Below are positions 9,134 through 18,532 of a stretch of 64,000 nt of DNA, piece by piece (the stretch's first letter is position 1; each line of letters opens with the position of its first letter). The stretch is from Pseudomonas sp. Its GTDB lineage: Bacteria; Pseudomonadota; Gammaproteobacteria; Pseudomonadales; Pseudomonadaceae. The translations under genes were made by a program, and so were the position numbers. The stretch lies in the NCBI RefSeq assembly GCF_017744435.1, contig NZ_JAGIBG010000007.1, positions 1 to 64,000 on the forward strand. The letters are read 5' to 3'. The notes under the pieces were generated by a model. The model was not told the origin of the DNA. It was given only the letters and a program-made list of their open reading frames with translations, and searched no databases.

Positions 9134-10144
9134 TCAGCGCCGAGCCAACCGCCCACTGACAAAATGCGCCACGTCATTGAACCCTGGCGTTGACGCATGC
9201 CCCGGCGTCACCAGCGAATCGATGAATGCCTCGTCCTCTGCCGTGATCTTCACCTCCAGCGCCCCACCATAGGTATCCCATTGCGCCTCGGTGCGCGGCC
9301 CGACGATGGCCGAGCTGACCAGCTGGCTGTTGAGCACCCAGGCAATCGCGAACTCAACCAGGCCCACGCCCTTGGCCTGCGCGTAATCCTGCAGCTGCCG
9401 GGCAATGGCCAGTGATTCCTGGCGCCATTCCACCTCCATGATGCGCTTGTCCTGACGCGCAGCACGGCTGCCGGCCTCGGGCTCGGCCCCCGGCGCATAC
9501 TTGCCGCTGAGCACGCCACGGGCCAGTGGGCTGAACGGTACCACGCCCAGGCCGTGATGTGCGGCGGCGGTCATTTGCTCAGGCTCGGCCTGGCGGTTGA
9601 CGATGTTGTACAGCGGCTGGCTTACCACCGGCTTGGCCACACCCAGGCGCTCGGCGAGGTTGCAGATCTCGGCGATGCGCCAGCCTCGGTAGTTGGACAC
9701 GCCCCAGTAACGGATCTTGCCCTGCTGCAGCAGGTCGCCGATGGCCCGCACGGTCTCTTCCAGCGGCACCTTGTGGTCTTCACGGTGCAGGTAGTAGATG
9801 TCCAGGTAGTCCAGGTGCATGCGCGTCAGCGTGGCATCGATGCCATTGAAGATGTGCTTGCGCGACAACCCGCTGCGGTTGGGCAGGCCATCGGTAGGCC
9901 CCATGCCGACCTTGGAGGCGACGATCCAGTCCTGGCGGTGGCGCGCCACCGCTTCGCCGACGATCTCCTCGGAGCGGCCGGCGTTGTACACGTCAGCGGT
10001 GTCGATGAAGTTGATGCCCTGGTCCCAGGCCTTGTCGATGATCCGCAGTGCATCCTCGGTGCCGGTCTGCTCGCCGAACATCATGCTGCCCAGGGTCAGG
10101 GCGGAGACTTGCAGGCCGGATTGGCCCAGGGGACGGTAGATCAT
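9134..10144 (-). CDS. Aldo/keto reductase
   Basis: 336-residue NADPH-dependent (beta/alpha)8 oxidoreductase. It starts [20 protein letters not shown]. The catalytic tetrad is traceable: Asp in [11 protein letters not shown], Tyr in the same motif, Lys in [10 protein letters not shown] and His in YYLHREDH. The NADPH-binding end is present ([13 protein letters not shown]). It resembles the voltage-gated-channel-beta / YajO-like AKR group. It is 80 bases downstream of the Rieske-FAD reductase on the same strand and may share its transcript. Substrate unknown. Confidence 0.92.
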   Translation of the reverse strand: MIYRPLGQSGLQVSALTLGSMMFGEQTGTEDALRIIDKAWDQGINFIDTADVYNAGRSEEIVGEAVARHRQDWIVASKVGMGPTDGLPNRSGLSRKHIFNGIDATLTRMHLDYLDIYYLHREDHKVPLEETVRAIGDLLQQGKIRYWGVSNYRGWRIAEICNLAERLGVAKPVVSQPLYNIVNRQAEPEQMTAAAHHGLGVVPFSPLARGVLSGKYAPGAEPEAGSRAARQDKRIMEVEWRQESLAIARQLQDYAQAKGVGLVEFAIAWVLNSQLVSSAIVGPRTEAQWDTYGGALEVKITAEDEAFIDSLVTPGHASTPGFNDVAHFVSGRLARR

Positions 10145-10224
10145 GCCGAGTATCCTTTGCGGGGAATGATCCGCTTGTTTTACACAGAACCGACGGGGTT
10201 TGAAAGGCCGCAGGGGCGGTGAAT

Positions 10225-11745
10225 TCAGCCAATCAGCTCGAGGGCTTCATCCAGGCTCAAGGGCCGCTTCAGCCGTTGTGACAGCGTCGCCATGGCATCT
10301 GAATAGCCCTTGGCAACCACCGCCTCGACCTGCTCCCCGACACACTGCAGGGCAATGAAATCGCCTTTCTCCGGCTCACCGACGAACTCGATGCGGTCCC
10401 AGTCCCGGGCGTGTCCCAGCACCTCGTAAGTGCGGCCGTACTGGTAGGTCCAGAAGAACGGCACATCGTTGTAGCGGCGTTGCTCACCCAGCATGTTGGC
10501 CGCCGCAATCACTCCGTGCTGCTGGGCCAGCCGCCAGTGCTCGATGCGCACCGGCTGCCCTGCGTGGGGGAAAGTGGCGATATCGCCAGCGGCCCACAAC
10601 CCATCGGCGGCATGCAGTTCGGCATCGACCGACACTGACTGGTCTTTGGCCAATTGCACACCTTGCACGATCGCCGTGGCCGGCTTTACGCCCGTTCCGA
10701 GTAGCACCAGAGGGGTGCTCAGCTGCTCGCCATTGGCCAGTTGCACGGCTTCGACCTTGTCTTCGCCCAAAAAACGCTCGACTTCGGTCGGGCCATGGAA
10801 CACCACGCCCTTGCGCTCATGCAGTTCGCGAATGCAGCGCCCGATCCGCTCGCCCAGCTGTTTGGCCAACGGTACTTCGTGACGCGTGACCACATGCACC
10901 TGCGCGCCATACTTGCGAAGTGCCGAAGCGGCTTCGAGGCCAATGAAGCCGTCACCAACGATCACCACCGGCTGCCCAGGTTCGGCGGCATCGAGCAGGC
11001 GCGCGGCATCCTCGCGCGAGCGCAAGGTCATGATGCCGGGGAGGTCGACACCCGGCAGCTGCGGGCGCAACGGCTTGCCGCCGGTGGCCAGCAGGGCGGC
11101 GTCGTAGTCGATGTGCTGGCCGTCGGCGAGGGTGATCTGGCGCTTTTTCGCATCCAGCGCACGGACCTTGCCGAAGCGCCGGTCCAGATGCCCCTTGCGC
11201 AGCTGATCGGATTCCAGCAAGGCGGACACCTCGTCGGGCGCCATCTCCCCGGCAATGACAAATTTGCTCAAGGCGGTGCGATCGTAAGCGGGCTGGCGTT
11301 CCTGATCGAGCCAGATCAGGTGCCCGCCGAAGCCGTGGTCGAGCAACGTGGCCACAGCCGCCGAGCCGGCAGCACCGGCACCGATCACCACGAAGGTGCG
11401 GGTATCGCTGTGGCGTGGTGGCTCGTTCTGTGGCAAGGGTTGGTCATCGACCCACACTTCACCGTCCTTGACCCATGCCCGGTACCTGCGCAGGCCCGTC
11501 AACGCCGGTGGTTCGCACACCGCGCCTTCATCGACGGCAAACGCGGCCTTGTGCCAGGGGCAGACCAGCAGGCCGCCACAGATCACGCCTTCTTCCAGCG
11601 GCGCACCTTCGTGCGGGCAGTTGCCCTGGTAAGCATGGACCTGATCGCCTTGGCGGATGAGGATCATGTCTTCGTTGCCGGCCTGGACGCGCAAGGGGCG
11701 CTTGGGGTCGAGCTGTTCGAGGCGGGCCACGGCGTGCTGGGTCAT
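10225..11745 (-). CDS. Rieske/FAD-dependent pyridine nucleotide reductase (AIFM3-like)
   Basis: 506-residue two-part redox protein. Residues 1-105 form a Rieske [2Fe-2S] domain with ligands Cys43-Pro-His45 and Cys62-Pro-Trp-His65. Residues about 112-400 are a two-dinucleotide-fold reductase: FAD motif VIGAGAAGSAA, NAD motif VIVGDGFIGLEAA, and a second FAD motif LWAAGDIATFP. A C-terminal reductase domain follows. The layout equals apoptosis-inducing-factor-like (AIFM3) and Rieske-linked ferredoxin reductases, which pass electrons from NAD(P)H to an iron-sulfur partner. No oxygenase component is beside it, so the partner is unknown. Confidence 0.9.
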   Translation of the reverse strand: MTQHAVARLEQLDPKRPLRVQAGNEDMILIRQGDQVHAYQGNCPHEGAPLEEGVICGGLLVCPWHKAAFAVDEGAVCEPPALTGLRRYRAWVKDGEVWVDDQPLPQNEPPRHSDTRTFVVIGAGAAGSAAVATLLDHGFGGHLIWLDQERQPAYDRTALSKFVIAGEMAPDEVSALLESDQLRKGHLDRRFGKVRALDAKKRQITLADGQHIDYDAALLATGGKPLRPQLPGVDLPGIMTLRSREDAARLLDAAEPGQPVVIVGDGFIGLEAASALRKYGAQVHVVTRHEVPLAKQLGERIGRCIRELHERKGVVFHGPTEVERFLGEDKVEAVQLANGEQLSTPLVLLGTGVKPATAIVQGVQLAKDQSVSVDAELHAADGLWAAGDIATFPHAGQPVRIEHWRLAQQHGVIAAANMLGEQRRYNDVPFFWTYQYGRTYEVLGHARDWDRIEFVGEPEKGDFIALQCVGEQVEAVVAKGYSDAMATLSQRLKRPLSLDEALELIG

Positions 11746-11849
11746 GGGGCTTCTCCAAAGGGGGCCTTTGGAACCATTTGACGCCTGAGGTGGGAGAGGG
11801 ATGCGTTGACCTGACGATCGGTGGGGGTATGGGCTCTTGCCTCTATCAC

Positions 11850-11873
11850 GGCGGTTCGGTACCCCGAACCGCC
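11850..11873 (-). terminator. Perfect hairpin after MFS gene, no U-tract
   Basis: GGCGGTTCGG-TACC-CCGAACCGCC makes a 10-base-pair perfect stem nine bases beyond the MFS stop codon. Neither strand has a T-run, so it may be a weak terminator or an mRNA 3'-end stabiliser. Confidence 0.4.
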
Positions 11874-11882
11874 GCGAATGCC

Positions 11883-13211
11883 TTAATCGGCCCGTGCAGA
11901 ACTCAGCGCACCGGCCCGGGTAACCCGCAGGGCCACCAGGCTACCCAGCACGATCAGCGCGGCCAGCGAATACAGCGCAGCATCGGTAGAGCCAGTCTGG
12001 TCCTTGATGAAACCGACCAGGTACGGGCTGAGGAAGCCGGCCATCTGGCCCACCGAGTTGATGATCGCCAGGCCCGCCACCGCGGCACTGGCGCTGAGCA
12101 GCGCGGTCGGCATCGGCCAGAACATCGGCAGGCCGGTGAGGGCGCCCATGGTGGCGATCGACAGGCCGAGGATGGCGATGGTCGGGTTGCTGGCGAAGTT
12201 GACCGCGATCAGCAGGCCGACGGCGCCCATCAACATTGGTACCACAAGGTGCCAGCGCCGTTCATTGCGCAGGTCCGCCGAGCGGCCACAGAGGATCATG
12301 AACACGCCAGCCAGCAGGTACGGAATGGCGCTGAGCCAGCCGATCAGCAGCGGGTTTTCGAAGCCCATGTTCTTGATGATCGACGGCAGCCAGAAGTTGA
12401 TCGCGTACACGCCGCTCTGGATGCAGAAGTAGACGAAACCGAAGGTCCAGATCAGCGGGTTGGTCAGCACCGCCATCACGCTGTCGCCGGTGGTGTTGGG
12501 CTTGCTGGCGGCGTCGGCCTCAAGGTCGGCGGCGATCAATTGGCGTTCGGCCGGGCTCAGCCAGGCAGCTTTCTGGTAACCGTCGCTGAGCAGTTTGATG
12601 GCCAGTACACCGAGGGCGACGGTTGGCAGGCCCTGGATCAGGAACATCCACTGCCAGCCGGCCAGGCCATGCTGGCCGGCGGCGAAGTGCTGGAGGATCC
12701 AGCCGGAGAACGGCCCGCCGAGCAGGCCCGACACCGGAATCGCCGACATGAACAAGGCCATGATGCGGCCACGGCGGTCAGCCGGGAACCAGCGCGAGAG
12801 GTACAGCACCACGCCGGGGAAGAAACCTGCCTCGGCGGCGCCGGTGAGCAGGCGCAGGGTGTAGAACTCGGTGGGGGTGGTGACGAACAGCAGACAGGTC
12901 GACAGGCTGCCCCAGGCGATCATCATCGCCGCAATCCAGCGCCGCGGGCCGAAGCGGTTGAGCGCCAGGTTGCTCGGCAGGCCGCAGAGCACGTAGCCGA
13001 TGAAGAAGATGCCGGCGCCGAGGCCGTACACGGTTTCGCTGAACTTCAGTGCATCGAGCATCTGCAGCTTGGCGAAGCCGACGTTGACGCGGTCCAGGTA
13101 GTTGAACAGGTAGCAGATGAAAATGAACGGGATCAGCCGCAGGGTGATGCGCCGGTACAGCGCGTTGCGGGTGATATCGGTGCCTTGGTCAGGGGCGGGG
13201 CTGTGTGCCAT
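11883..13211 (-). CDS. MFS transporter, anion:cation symporter type (sugar acid/glycerate)
   Basis: 442-residue major facilitator with 12 predicted helices. The pattern FNYLDRVNVGFAKLQM near residue 35 is the signature of the ACS family that imports organic anions such as glucarate, galactonate, tartrate and phthalate. RFGPRRW (loop 2-3) and FPADRRGR (loop 4-5) are also typical. I took the ATG at 13211 (MAHSPAPDQG) because longer readings run through the regulatory gap. It is divergent from a CdaR-type regulator and close to garK, so glycerate or a hexarate is the likely cargo. Confidence 0.88.
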   Translation of the reverse strand: MAHSPAPDQGTDITRNALYRRITLRLIPFIFICYLFNYLDRVNVGFAKLQMLDALKFSETVYGLGAGIFFIGYVLCGLPSNLALNRFGPRRWIAAMMIAWGSLSTCLLFVTTPTEFYTLRLLTGAAEAGFFPGVVLYLSRWFPADRRGRIMALFMSAIPVSGLLGGPFSGWILQHFAAGQHGLAGWQWMFLIQGLPTVALGVLAIKLLSDGYQKAAWLSPAERQLIAADLEADAASKPNTTGDSVMAVLTNPLIWTFGFVYFCIQSGVYAINFWLPSIIKNMGFENPLLIGWLSAIPYLLAGVFMILCGRSADLRNERRWHLVVPMLMGAVGLLIAVNFASNPTIAILGLSIATMGALTGLPMFWPMPTALLSASAAVAGLAIINSVGQMAGFLSPYLVGFIKDQTGSTDAALYSLAALIVLGSLVALRVTRAGALSSARAD

Positions 13212-13374
13212 GATCGTGGTCTCTGTTGTTATGGTTGTCGCCGCGTCGCCTGTGCCGGCGCTCGCCCTGACGAGTCTCGGGGACGGCGGCGCGCCTGTCT
13301 TTGTGCTTTTGCACAGCGTATCGCGGATGGCGCTGTGCCGCCGTACAAAAGCTGACACGATTAAGGATCGCTGA

Positions 13375-14472
13375 ATGTTCGAACTGGACCATGACCTGGC
13401 GCAGGATATCGTCGATCGGGCGATGGCCATTCTGCCCTGCAACGTCAACGTCATGGACAGCCAGGGGCTGATTCTCGGCAGTGGCGAGCCGGAGCGCATC
13501 AACACCCGCCACGAGGGGGCGCAGCTGGTGTTGGCCAATGGCCGGGTGGTCGAGCTGGACGTCGACGCGGCCAAGTGCCTCAAGGGCGTGCAGCCCGGGG
13601 TCAACCTGCCGTTGATGCTCGACGGGCGCCTGATCGGCGTGCTCGGCCTGACCGGCGACCCGCAGCAACTGCGTACCTACGGCGAGCTGGTGCGCATGAC
13701 CGCCGAGATGCTTCTGGCGCAACGCCATCTGCAGGTCGAACAGCAGTGGCGACGCCAGCGCTGCGATGACCTGCTGGCGTTGCTGCTCGGCGGCAGCGGT
13801 GATTCGCCACGGTTGCTGGACGAGGCCCAGCAGTTGGGCCTGAAGCCGCAATTGCCACGTATCCCATGCCTGTTCGAGTTGCGCTCAGGGCCACCTGCCG
13901 AAACCCTGTCGACCTGGTTGATGAGCCGCTACCCGGAAAGCTGGTGTGTCAGCCCGGCGCGTGAGTCGCTGCTGTGGTGCCGCCCGGCGGGGCTGGTGCT
14001 GGATGAAGCACGCCTGATCGAACGCCTGCGGCGCCACGGCTGGGAGGTCGAACGCCTGGCGCTGGGCAGCGTGGCGCAGAGCTTGGAGCAATTGCGCCGC
14101 GGTTATCGGCGTGTCCGCGACTTGTTGGCCTACGGCCGCGAAGTGCTGCCGAAAGAGCAGCTGCTGTGCCTTGGCCGCTATCGCCTGCCGGCGTTGCTCT
14201 GGCGCCATCGCAACGAAGACGCGCTGGATGAATTGCTCGAACCGTTGCAGCGCATCCGCGCCAAGGATGCCAGTGGCCAGCTGTTGACTACCTTGCGCGC
14301 CTGGTGCGCGCACGATGGCCAGAGCCAAGCCTGTGCCGATGCTCTGGGCATCCACCGCAACAGCCTGCGCTACCGCCTGGAGCGCATCGCCGAACTGGGC
14401 GAAGTAGACCCGTTGCGGCTGGAGGGCATGCTCAGTTTGTACCTGGGGCTGCAACTGCTGCCGGTCGATTGA
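13375..14472 (+). CDS. CdaR-type sugar diacid regulator
   Basis: 365-residue regulator. The N-terminal 130 residues match the sugar-diacid recognition domain (AQDIVDRAMAILPCNVNVMD; GVNLPLMLDGRLIGVLGLTG). The C-terminus has the PucR/CdaR helix-turn-helix (DALGIHRNSLRYRLERIAEL, about residues 322-342). In E. coli CdaR activates glucarate, galactarate and glycerate genes. It is divergent from the MFS gene across a 163-base gap, the probable control region, and 112 bases upstream of garK, which it likely activates. The symbol is withheld because other family members bear different names. Confidence 0.87.
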   Translation: MFELDHDLAQDIVDRAMAILPCNVNVMDSQGLILGSGEPERINTRHEGAQLVLANGRVVELDVDAAKCLKGVQPGVNLPLMLDGRLIGVLGLTGDPQQLRTYGELVRMTAEMLLAQRHLQVEQQWRRQRCDDLLALLLGGSGDSPRLLDEAQQLGLKPQLPRIPCLFELRSGPPAETLSTWLMSRYPESWCVSPARESLLWCRPAGLVLDEARLIERLRRHGWEVERLALGSVAQSLEQLRRGYRRVRDLLAYGREVLPKEQLLCLGRYRLPALLWRHRNEDALDELLEPLQRIRAKDASGQLLTTLRAWCAHDGQSQACADALGIHRNSLRYRLERIAELGEVDPLRLEGMLSLYLGLQLLPVD

Positions 14473-14584
14473 GCGCCGCCAAAGGCATTTGCCCAAACAA
14501 CCCCGCCGGCCTTTTGTGCATCCGACTGAGGCCGCGGCGCCAGACAGCTGTCAGCATGCCTGTTATCAGGACAGGAGAATCCCC

Positions 14585-15727
14585 ATGAAAATCGTCATCG
14601 CCCCCGACTCGTTCAAGGACAGCCTCGACGCTGCCGGTGTCGCCCGTGCCATTGCCCTCGGCCTGGGCGAGGCGCTGCCGGCTGCCGAACTGGTCGAATG
14701 CCCGATGGCCGATGGCGGCGAAGGCACCATGGAGGCGATCGTCGCTGCCAGCCATGGCGAGCTGCGCCGGCTGACTGTGCGCGGGCCGCTGGGGCAGCGG
14801 GTGGAAGCCGGTTGGGGCTGGCTGGCAGAAAGCCGCACCGCGGTCATCGAGATGGCCCAGGCCAGCGGCATCCAGCTGGTACCCAGCGGCCAGCGCGATG
14901 CCTGCCGCAGCAGCACCTGGGGCACCGGCGAGCTGATCGCCGCCGCCCTGGCGGCCGGGGCGCAACGTATCGTCCTGGCTATCGGCGGCAGCGCCACCAA
15001 CGATGGCGGCAGCGGCATGCTGCGGGCGCTGGGCCTGCGCCTGCTGGACGCCGACGGGCAAGCGCTGGAGGAGGGTGGCCTGGCCCTGGGCCGGCTGGCC
15101 CGTATCGACGCCAGTGACCTGGACCCACGGCTGGCCGAGGTGCAGGTCGACGTGGCGGCGGATGTCGACAACCCGCTGTGTGGCGCCAATGGCGCTTCGG
15201 CGATCTTCGGCCCACAGAAGGGCGCCAACCCCGAGCAGGTGCAGGCGCTGGACCAGGCCCTGGGCCATTTTGCCGACCACTGTGCACAGTTGCTGGGTGA
15301 AGACGTGCGCGACTTCCCAGGGTGCGGTGCGGCCGGGGGCATGGGCTTTGCGGCCAAAGCCTTCATGGGGGCGCGCTTCCGCCCGGGCGTGGAAGTGGTC
15401 GCCGAGCTGGCTGGCCTGGACGCGCTGGTGCAAGGCGCCGACCTGGTGATTACCGGTGAAGGGCGCTTCGACGCCCAGACCCTGCGCGGCAAGACGCCCA
15501 TGGGTGTCGCCCGGGTGGCCAAGCGTCACGGGGTGCCGGTGGTGGTGCTGGCGGGCACCCTGGGCGAAGGCTACCAACAGCTGTATGCCCACGGTATCGA
15601 CGCAGCCTTTGCCCTGGCCAACGGGCCGATGACCCTGGAGCAGGCGTGCGTGAATGCCGCGCAGCTATTGCAGGACCGTGCCGGCGATATCGCCCGTGTC
15701 TGGCAATGCGCCAGGCAGCAGCGCTGA
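14585..15727 (+). CDS. garK: Glycerate kinase (GarK/GlxK family)
   Basis: 380-residue class II-type glycerate kinase (glycerate to phosphoglycerate with ATP). Start MKIVIAPDSFKDSLDA with the conserved DSFKDSL, then ECPMADGGEGTMEA and IGGSATNDGGSGML, all hallmark motifs. A ribosome site (AGGAGAA) lies just upstream of the ATG at 14585; the in-frame TTG/ATG further up lack one. It completes glycerate use downstream of the hexarate/tartronate route, matching the CdaR-type regulator and MFS importer. Its last 63 bases overlap the convergent LysR gene. Confidence 0.93.
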   Translation: MKIVIAPDSFKDSLDAAGVARAIALGLGEALPAAELVECPMADGGEGTMEAIVAASHGELRRLTVRGPLGQRVEAGWGWLAESRTAVIEMAQASGIQLVPSGQRDACRSSTWGTGELIAAALAAGAQRIVLAIGGSATNDGGSGMLRALGLRLLDADGQALEEGGLALGRLARIDASDLDPRLAEVQVDVAADVDNPLCGANGASAIFGPQKGANPEQVQALDQALGHFADHCAQLLGEDVRDFPGCGAAGGMGFAAKAFMGARFRPGVEVVAELAGLDALVQGADLVITGEGRFDAQTLRGKTPMGVARVAKRHGVPVVVLAGTLGEGYQQLYAHGIDAAFALANGPMTLEQACVNAAQLLQDRAGDIARVWQCARQQR

Positions 15728-16681
15728 TACGTCGCAGCCCTCCTGCAGCAGCGGGCTCTGCAGGGTATCGGCAAAGCGCCGAGGCGCGCCCTGCTGGAGC
15801 ATGGCAATGAAACTGCCCAGCGCTGGCGAGGCGTTCTCGGTGTTCCAGTTCATGTACAGGCCCATGCTTGGCGTGGGCTGGCCCTTGATTGGCCGGATCG
15901 GGCGGAACTGCACGCGGTCGCGCAAGCTTGAGTAGGCGATCGATTCCGGTACCAGGGCGACACCGAAGCCGCAGGCCACCAGCCCGACCTGGGTGTGGAT
16001 CTGCGCCGCCTCCTGGACGATCCTGGGGTGGAAACCGGCCGACGCGCACAGGGCGATCAGCTGGCCGTGATAGCCGCTGCCCAGCGCCTGCGGGGTGAAG
16101 ACGAAATCCTCATCGGCAAAATTGCGCAGGTCGACCACAGGCTGCCGCGCTTCGGGATGGTGGGCCGGCAAGGCCATGACGATCTGCTCGCTGAGCATCA
16201 GGCGTGATTCGAGGGTGTCTGCCGGCAGTGGCAGCTTGCGCATGAAGCCGACGTCCGCTTCCCCGGCCAGCAATGCCTTGGCCTGGGAGGCAGAGGGCAT
16301 TTCGCGGATGGTCAGGCGCACGTTCGGGTAGGTTTCGCGAAACTGCTTCAGGGTGGTGAGCAGCGACGCGTAATAGGCGATGGAAATGGCGGTGATGGTC
16401 AGTTTGCCGCTGATGCCTTGGGAGACATTGCGCGCGTACTCGATGCCTTGCTCCAGTTCCCTGAGCGTGCGGTAGGCCGTTTCCAGAAACGCCACGCCGG
16501 CAGCAGTGAGCTTGACCGCCCGTTTGTTGCGCAGGAACAGGCTGAAACCCAGCTTGTCTTCGAGGCGGCTGATCGCCTGGCTCAGGGGCGGCTGGGCCAT
16601 GTGCAGGCGCAGGGCTGCCTTGTGAAAGTGCAGCTCCTCGGCGACGGCAATGAACTGCCTGAGCAAGCGTGTCTCGATCAT
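15665..16681 (-). CDS. LysR-family transcriptional regulator
   Basis: 338-residue regulator. N-terminal HTH (LLRQFIAVAEELHFHKAALR ... PPLSQAISRLEDKLG) resembles the BenM/CatM-like subgroup. The C-terminal effector domain contains VRLTIREMPSASQAKALLAG. I chose MIETRLLRQF at 16681, the standard beginning, over an ATG 17 codons upstream, because the upstream version would run through a candidate operator. The C-terminus extends some 35 residues beyond the usual length and runs antisense into the last 63 bases of garK, suggesting loss of the original stop codon. It is divergent from the SDR-SMP30 fusion gene and probably controls it. Confidence 0.88.
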   Translation of the reverse strand: MIETRLLRQFIAVAEELHFHKAALRLHMAQPPLSQAISRLEDKLGFSLFLRNKRAVKLTAAGVAFLETAYRTLRELEQGIEYARNVSQGISGKLTITAISIAYYASLLTTLKQFRETYPNVRLTIREMPSASQAKALLAGEADVGFMRKLPLPADTLESRLMLSEQIVMALPAHHPEARQPVVDLRNFADEDFVFTPQALGSGYHGQLIALCASAGFHPRIVQEAAQIHTQVGLVACGFGVALVPESIAYSSLRDRVQFRPIRPIKGQPTPSMGLYMNWNTENASPALGSFIAMLQQGAPRRFADTLQSPLLQEGCDVSALLPGALPDTGDIAGTVLQ

Positions 16682-16712
16682 TCCCAATTCCTTCGACGAG
16701 CCGGGACGGCGG

Positions 16713-16731
16713 TGATATCCCAGAGATATCA
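16713..16731. promoter_or_regulatory. Candidate LysR operator (T-N11-A palindrome)
   Basis: TGATATC-CCAGA-GATATCA is a perfect inverted repeat with 7-base arms, matching the T-N11-A rule for LysR binding sites. It lies 32 bases upstream of the LysR start and 77 bases upstream of the divergent SDR-SMP30 gene, followed by an AT-rich stretch suited to promoters. Confidence 0.7.
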
Positions 16732-16807
16732 AAGTTGCATGCTTTTAATATTAAGTCATTGATTTTTTTGTTGTTATCGTAAAAAGGAGAATCGCAAGGG
16801 CTCTACA

Positions 16808-18532
16808 ATGCCATTTACAGACCCATTCATGGGCAAAGTCGCCATCGTCACCGGTGCTGCCCAGGGCCTTGGCCTGGACTACGCCATGGCGCTTGCAGCC
16901 CGTGGCGCCCGGGTCGTCATCAGTGACCTGGGCACCGATCGGTCAGGTGAAGGGCAGGACCCGACGGCCGTCAGCGCTGCGTTCGAAACCCTGCGCGGCA
17001 GGGGCTTCGACGTGGTCGCGCATATCGGCCAGCTGGAACATGAAGACGCCTGCCGGCAACTGGTCGAGCTGGCCATCGAACACTTTGGCGCACTGGACAT
17101 CCTCATCCACAACGCCGGCTGGGTGGACTACCAGGGCATCGAGACCCAGGAACAGGCATTCCTCGACCGGGCCCTGGGCATCAGCGTGCATGCGCCGGTG
17201 TGGCTGGCCAAGCATGCCTGGAAGCACCTGAAGCGCTCAGCGGCACCGCGCATCGTGCTGACCACTTCCGACCGTGCGATGTACCAGCGTTACGCCCAGC
17301 CGGGGCTGGTGGCCTATGCGGCGGGCAAGATGGCCCAGGTCGGCATCATGAACGCCCTGAGCATGGAAGGGCAGGAGCACGGCATCCTGGTCAATGCGAT
17401 CTCGCCCGTGGCCAAGACCCGCATGTGGGGCGTCAGCCAGGCACCACAAGAGCTCAAGCCGGAGTGGGTGACCCCGGGTGTGCTGTACCTGGCCAGCGCG
17501 CTGTGCCACGACACTGGCTATATCCTGCGGGCCAGCAACGGCCAGTTCACCGCCACGCGCCTGTGCGAGAACAGCGGCGTCAGCTACCCGCGCGACCTGG
17601 CGCGGGTGGAGGCTGCCAGCCTGGCCGAAGTTGCTGCGCGCTGGAGCCGCATCAAGGAATGCCACTACCAACCGGTTAAAGTTGCCAATACCCGTGCCGA
17701 CCTGGGTGAGAGCCCGGTCTGGGATGCGCAGACGGGGGCGTTGTACTTCGTCGATATCACCGGCGGGCGCATCAACCGGCTGCTGCCCGATGGCGAGGTG
17801 GAGCGGCTGTATGAGTCGGCCGCACGCATTGGCGCACTGGCGTTGACCGACCGCGGCAACCTGATCTTCACCGAAGACGCCAGCGCCGTGCTGCTCGACC
17901 TGGCCACCGGTCGGATCCGCCAGTACTCGGTACCTGTGCATCCGCGCTCGACCTATCGCTTCAACGATGGCGCCTGCGACCCGCAGGGGCGCTTCGTCAC
18001 CGGCCTGATGGACGAAGCCCCGAGCGGCCAGACCGGGGCGCTGTTCCGCTTCGATGGCGAACTCCATGACGAGGTGATCCATTGCGGCCTGACATTGCCC
18101 AATGGCCTGGCCTGGTCGGCCGACGGCCAGACGTTGTTCATCGTCGACTCCGCCGAGTGCAAGATCTACCGCGCCGAGTACCTTGCACAAGGGCGCCTGG
18201 AGCAGGTCAGCCTGTTCGCCGAGACGCCAGCGGAACTGGGCCGGCCGGACGGCATTGCGCTGGACCGGGAAGGTGGGCTGTGGGTCTGTCAGTTCAATGG
18301 TAGCTGCCTGCTGCATTACGACCGTCATGGCCACCTGACCGATCAGGTGGTGATGCCGGTACCGCGCCCGACCAGTTGCTGCTTTGGCGGCGAGGACCTG
18401 GATACCTTGTACATCACCACCGCACGGGTCGGCATGGCACCGGCGCAATTGCGGCATTACCCGGATGCGGGCGACCTTTACGCGATCCGCCCGGAGGTGG
18501 GTGGCATTGCACGCTATGCCTTCAAGGAATGA
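16808..18532 (+). CDS. Fusion: short-chain dehydrogenase + SMP-30/gluconolactonase domain
   Basis: 574-residue two-enzyme protein. Residues about 8-255 are a classical SDR: nucleotide-binding TGAAQGLG, NAG at the end of strand 4, and catalytic Ser154, Tyr170 and Lys174 (YAAGK). Residues about 290-574 are an SMP-30/LRE beta-propeller with the metal-binding Glu in LGESPVWD, FNDGACDPQGRFVTG, and GLTLPNGLAWSADG with the Asn ligand, plus RPDGIALD. A sugar oxidised to its lactone by the first domain could be opened to the acid by the second. The neighbouring regulator, glycerate kinase and importer fit sugar-acid catabolism. The substrate is not known. It overlaps the convergent recombinase by 11 bases. 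Confidence 0.88.
   Translation: MPFTDPFMGKVAIVTGAAQGLGLDYAMALAARGARVVISDLGTDRSGEGQDPTAVSAAFETLRGRGFDVVAHIGQLEHEDACRQLVELAIEHFGALDILIHNAGWVDYQGIETQEQAFLDRALGISVHAPVWLAKHAWKHLKRSAAPRIVLTTSDRAMYQRYAQPGLVAYAAGKMAQVGIMNALSMEGQEHGILVNAISPVAKTRMWGVSQAPQELKPEWVTPGVLYLASALCHDTGYILRASNGQFTATRLCENSGVSYPRDLARVEAASLAEVAARWSRIKECHYQPVKVANTRADLGESPVWDAQTGALYFVDITGGRINRLLPDGEVERLYESAARIGALALTDRGNLIFTEDASAVLLDLATGRIRQYSVPVHPRSTYRFNDGACDPQGRFVTGLMDEAPSGQTGALFRFDGELHDEVIHCGLTLPNGLAWSADGQTLFIVDSAECKIYRAEYLAQGRLEQVSLFAETPAELGRPDGIALDREGGLWVCQFNGSCLLHYDRHGHLTDQVVMPVPRPTSCCFGGEDLDTLYITTARVGMAPAQLRHYPDAGDLYAIRPEVGGIARYAFKE

Noticed and set aside
11778..13355. 525-codon plus-strand frame opposite the MFS gene
   Set aside because: Gly/Arg/Gln/His-rich mirror reading; the MFS gene has clear transporter motifs.
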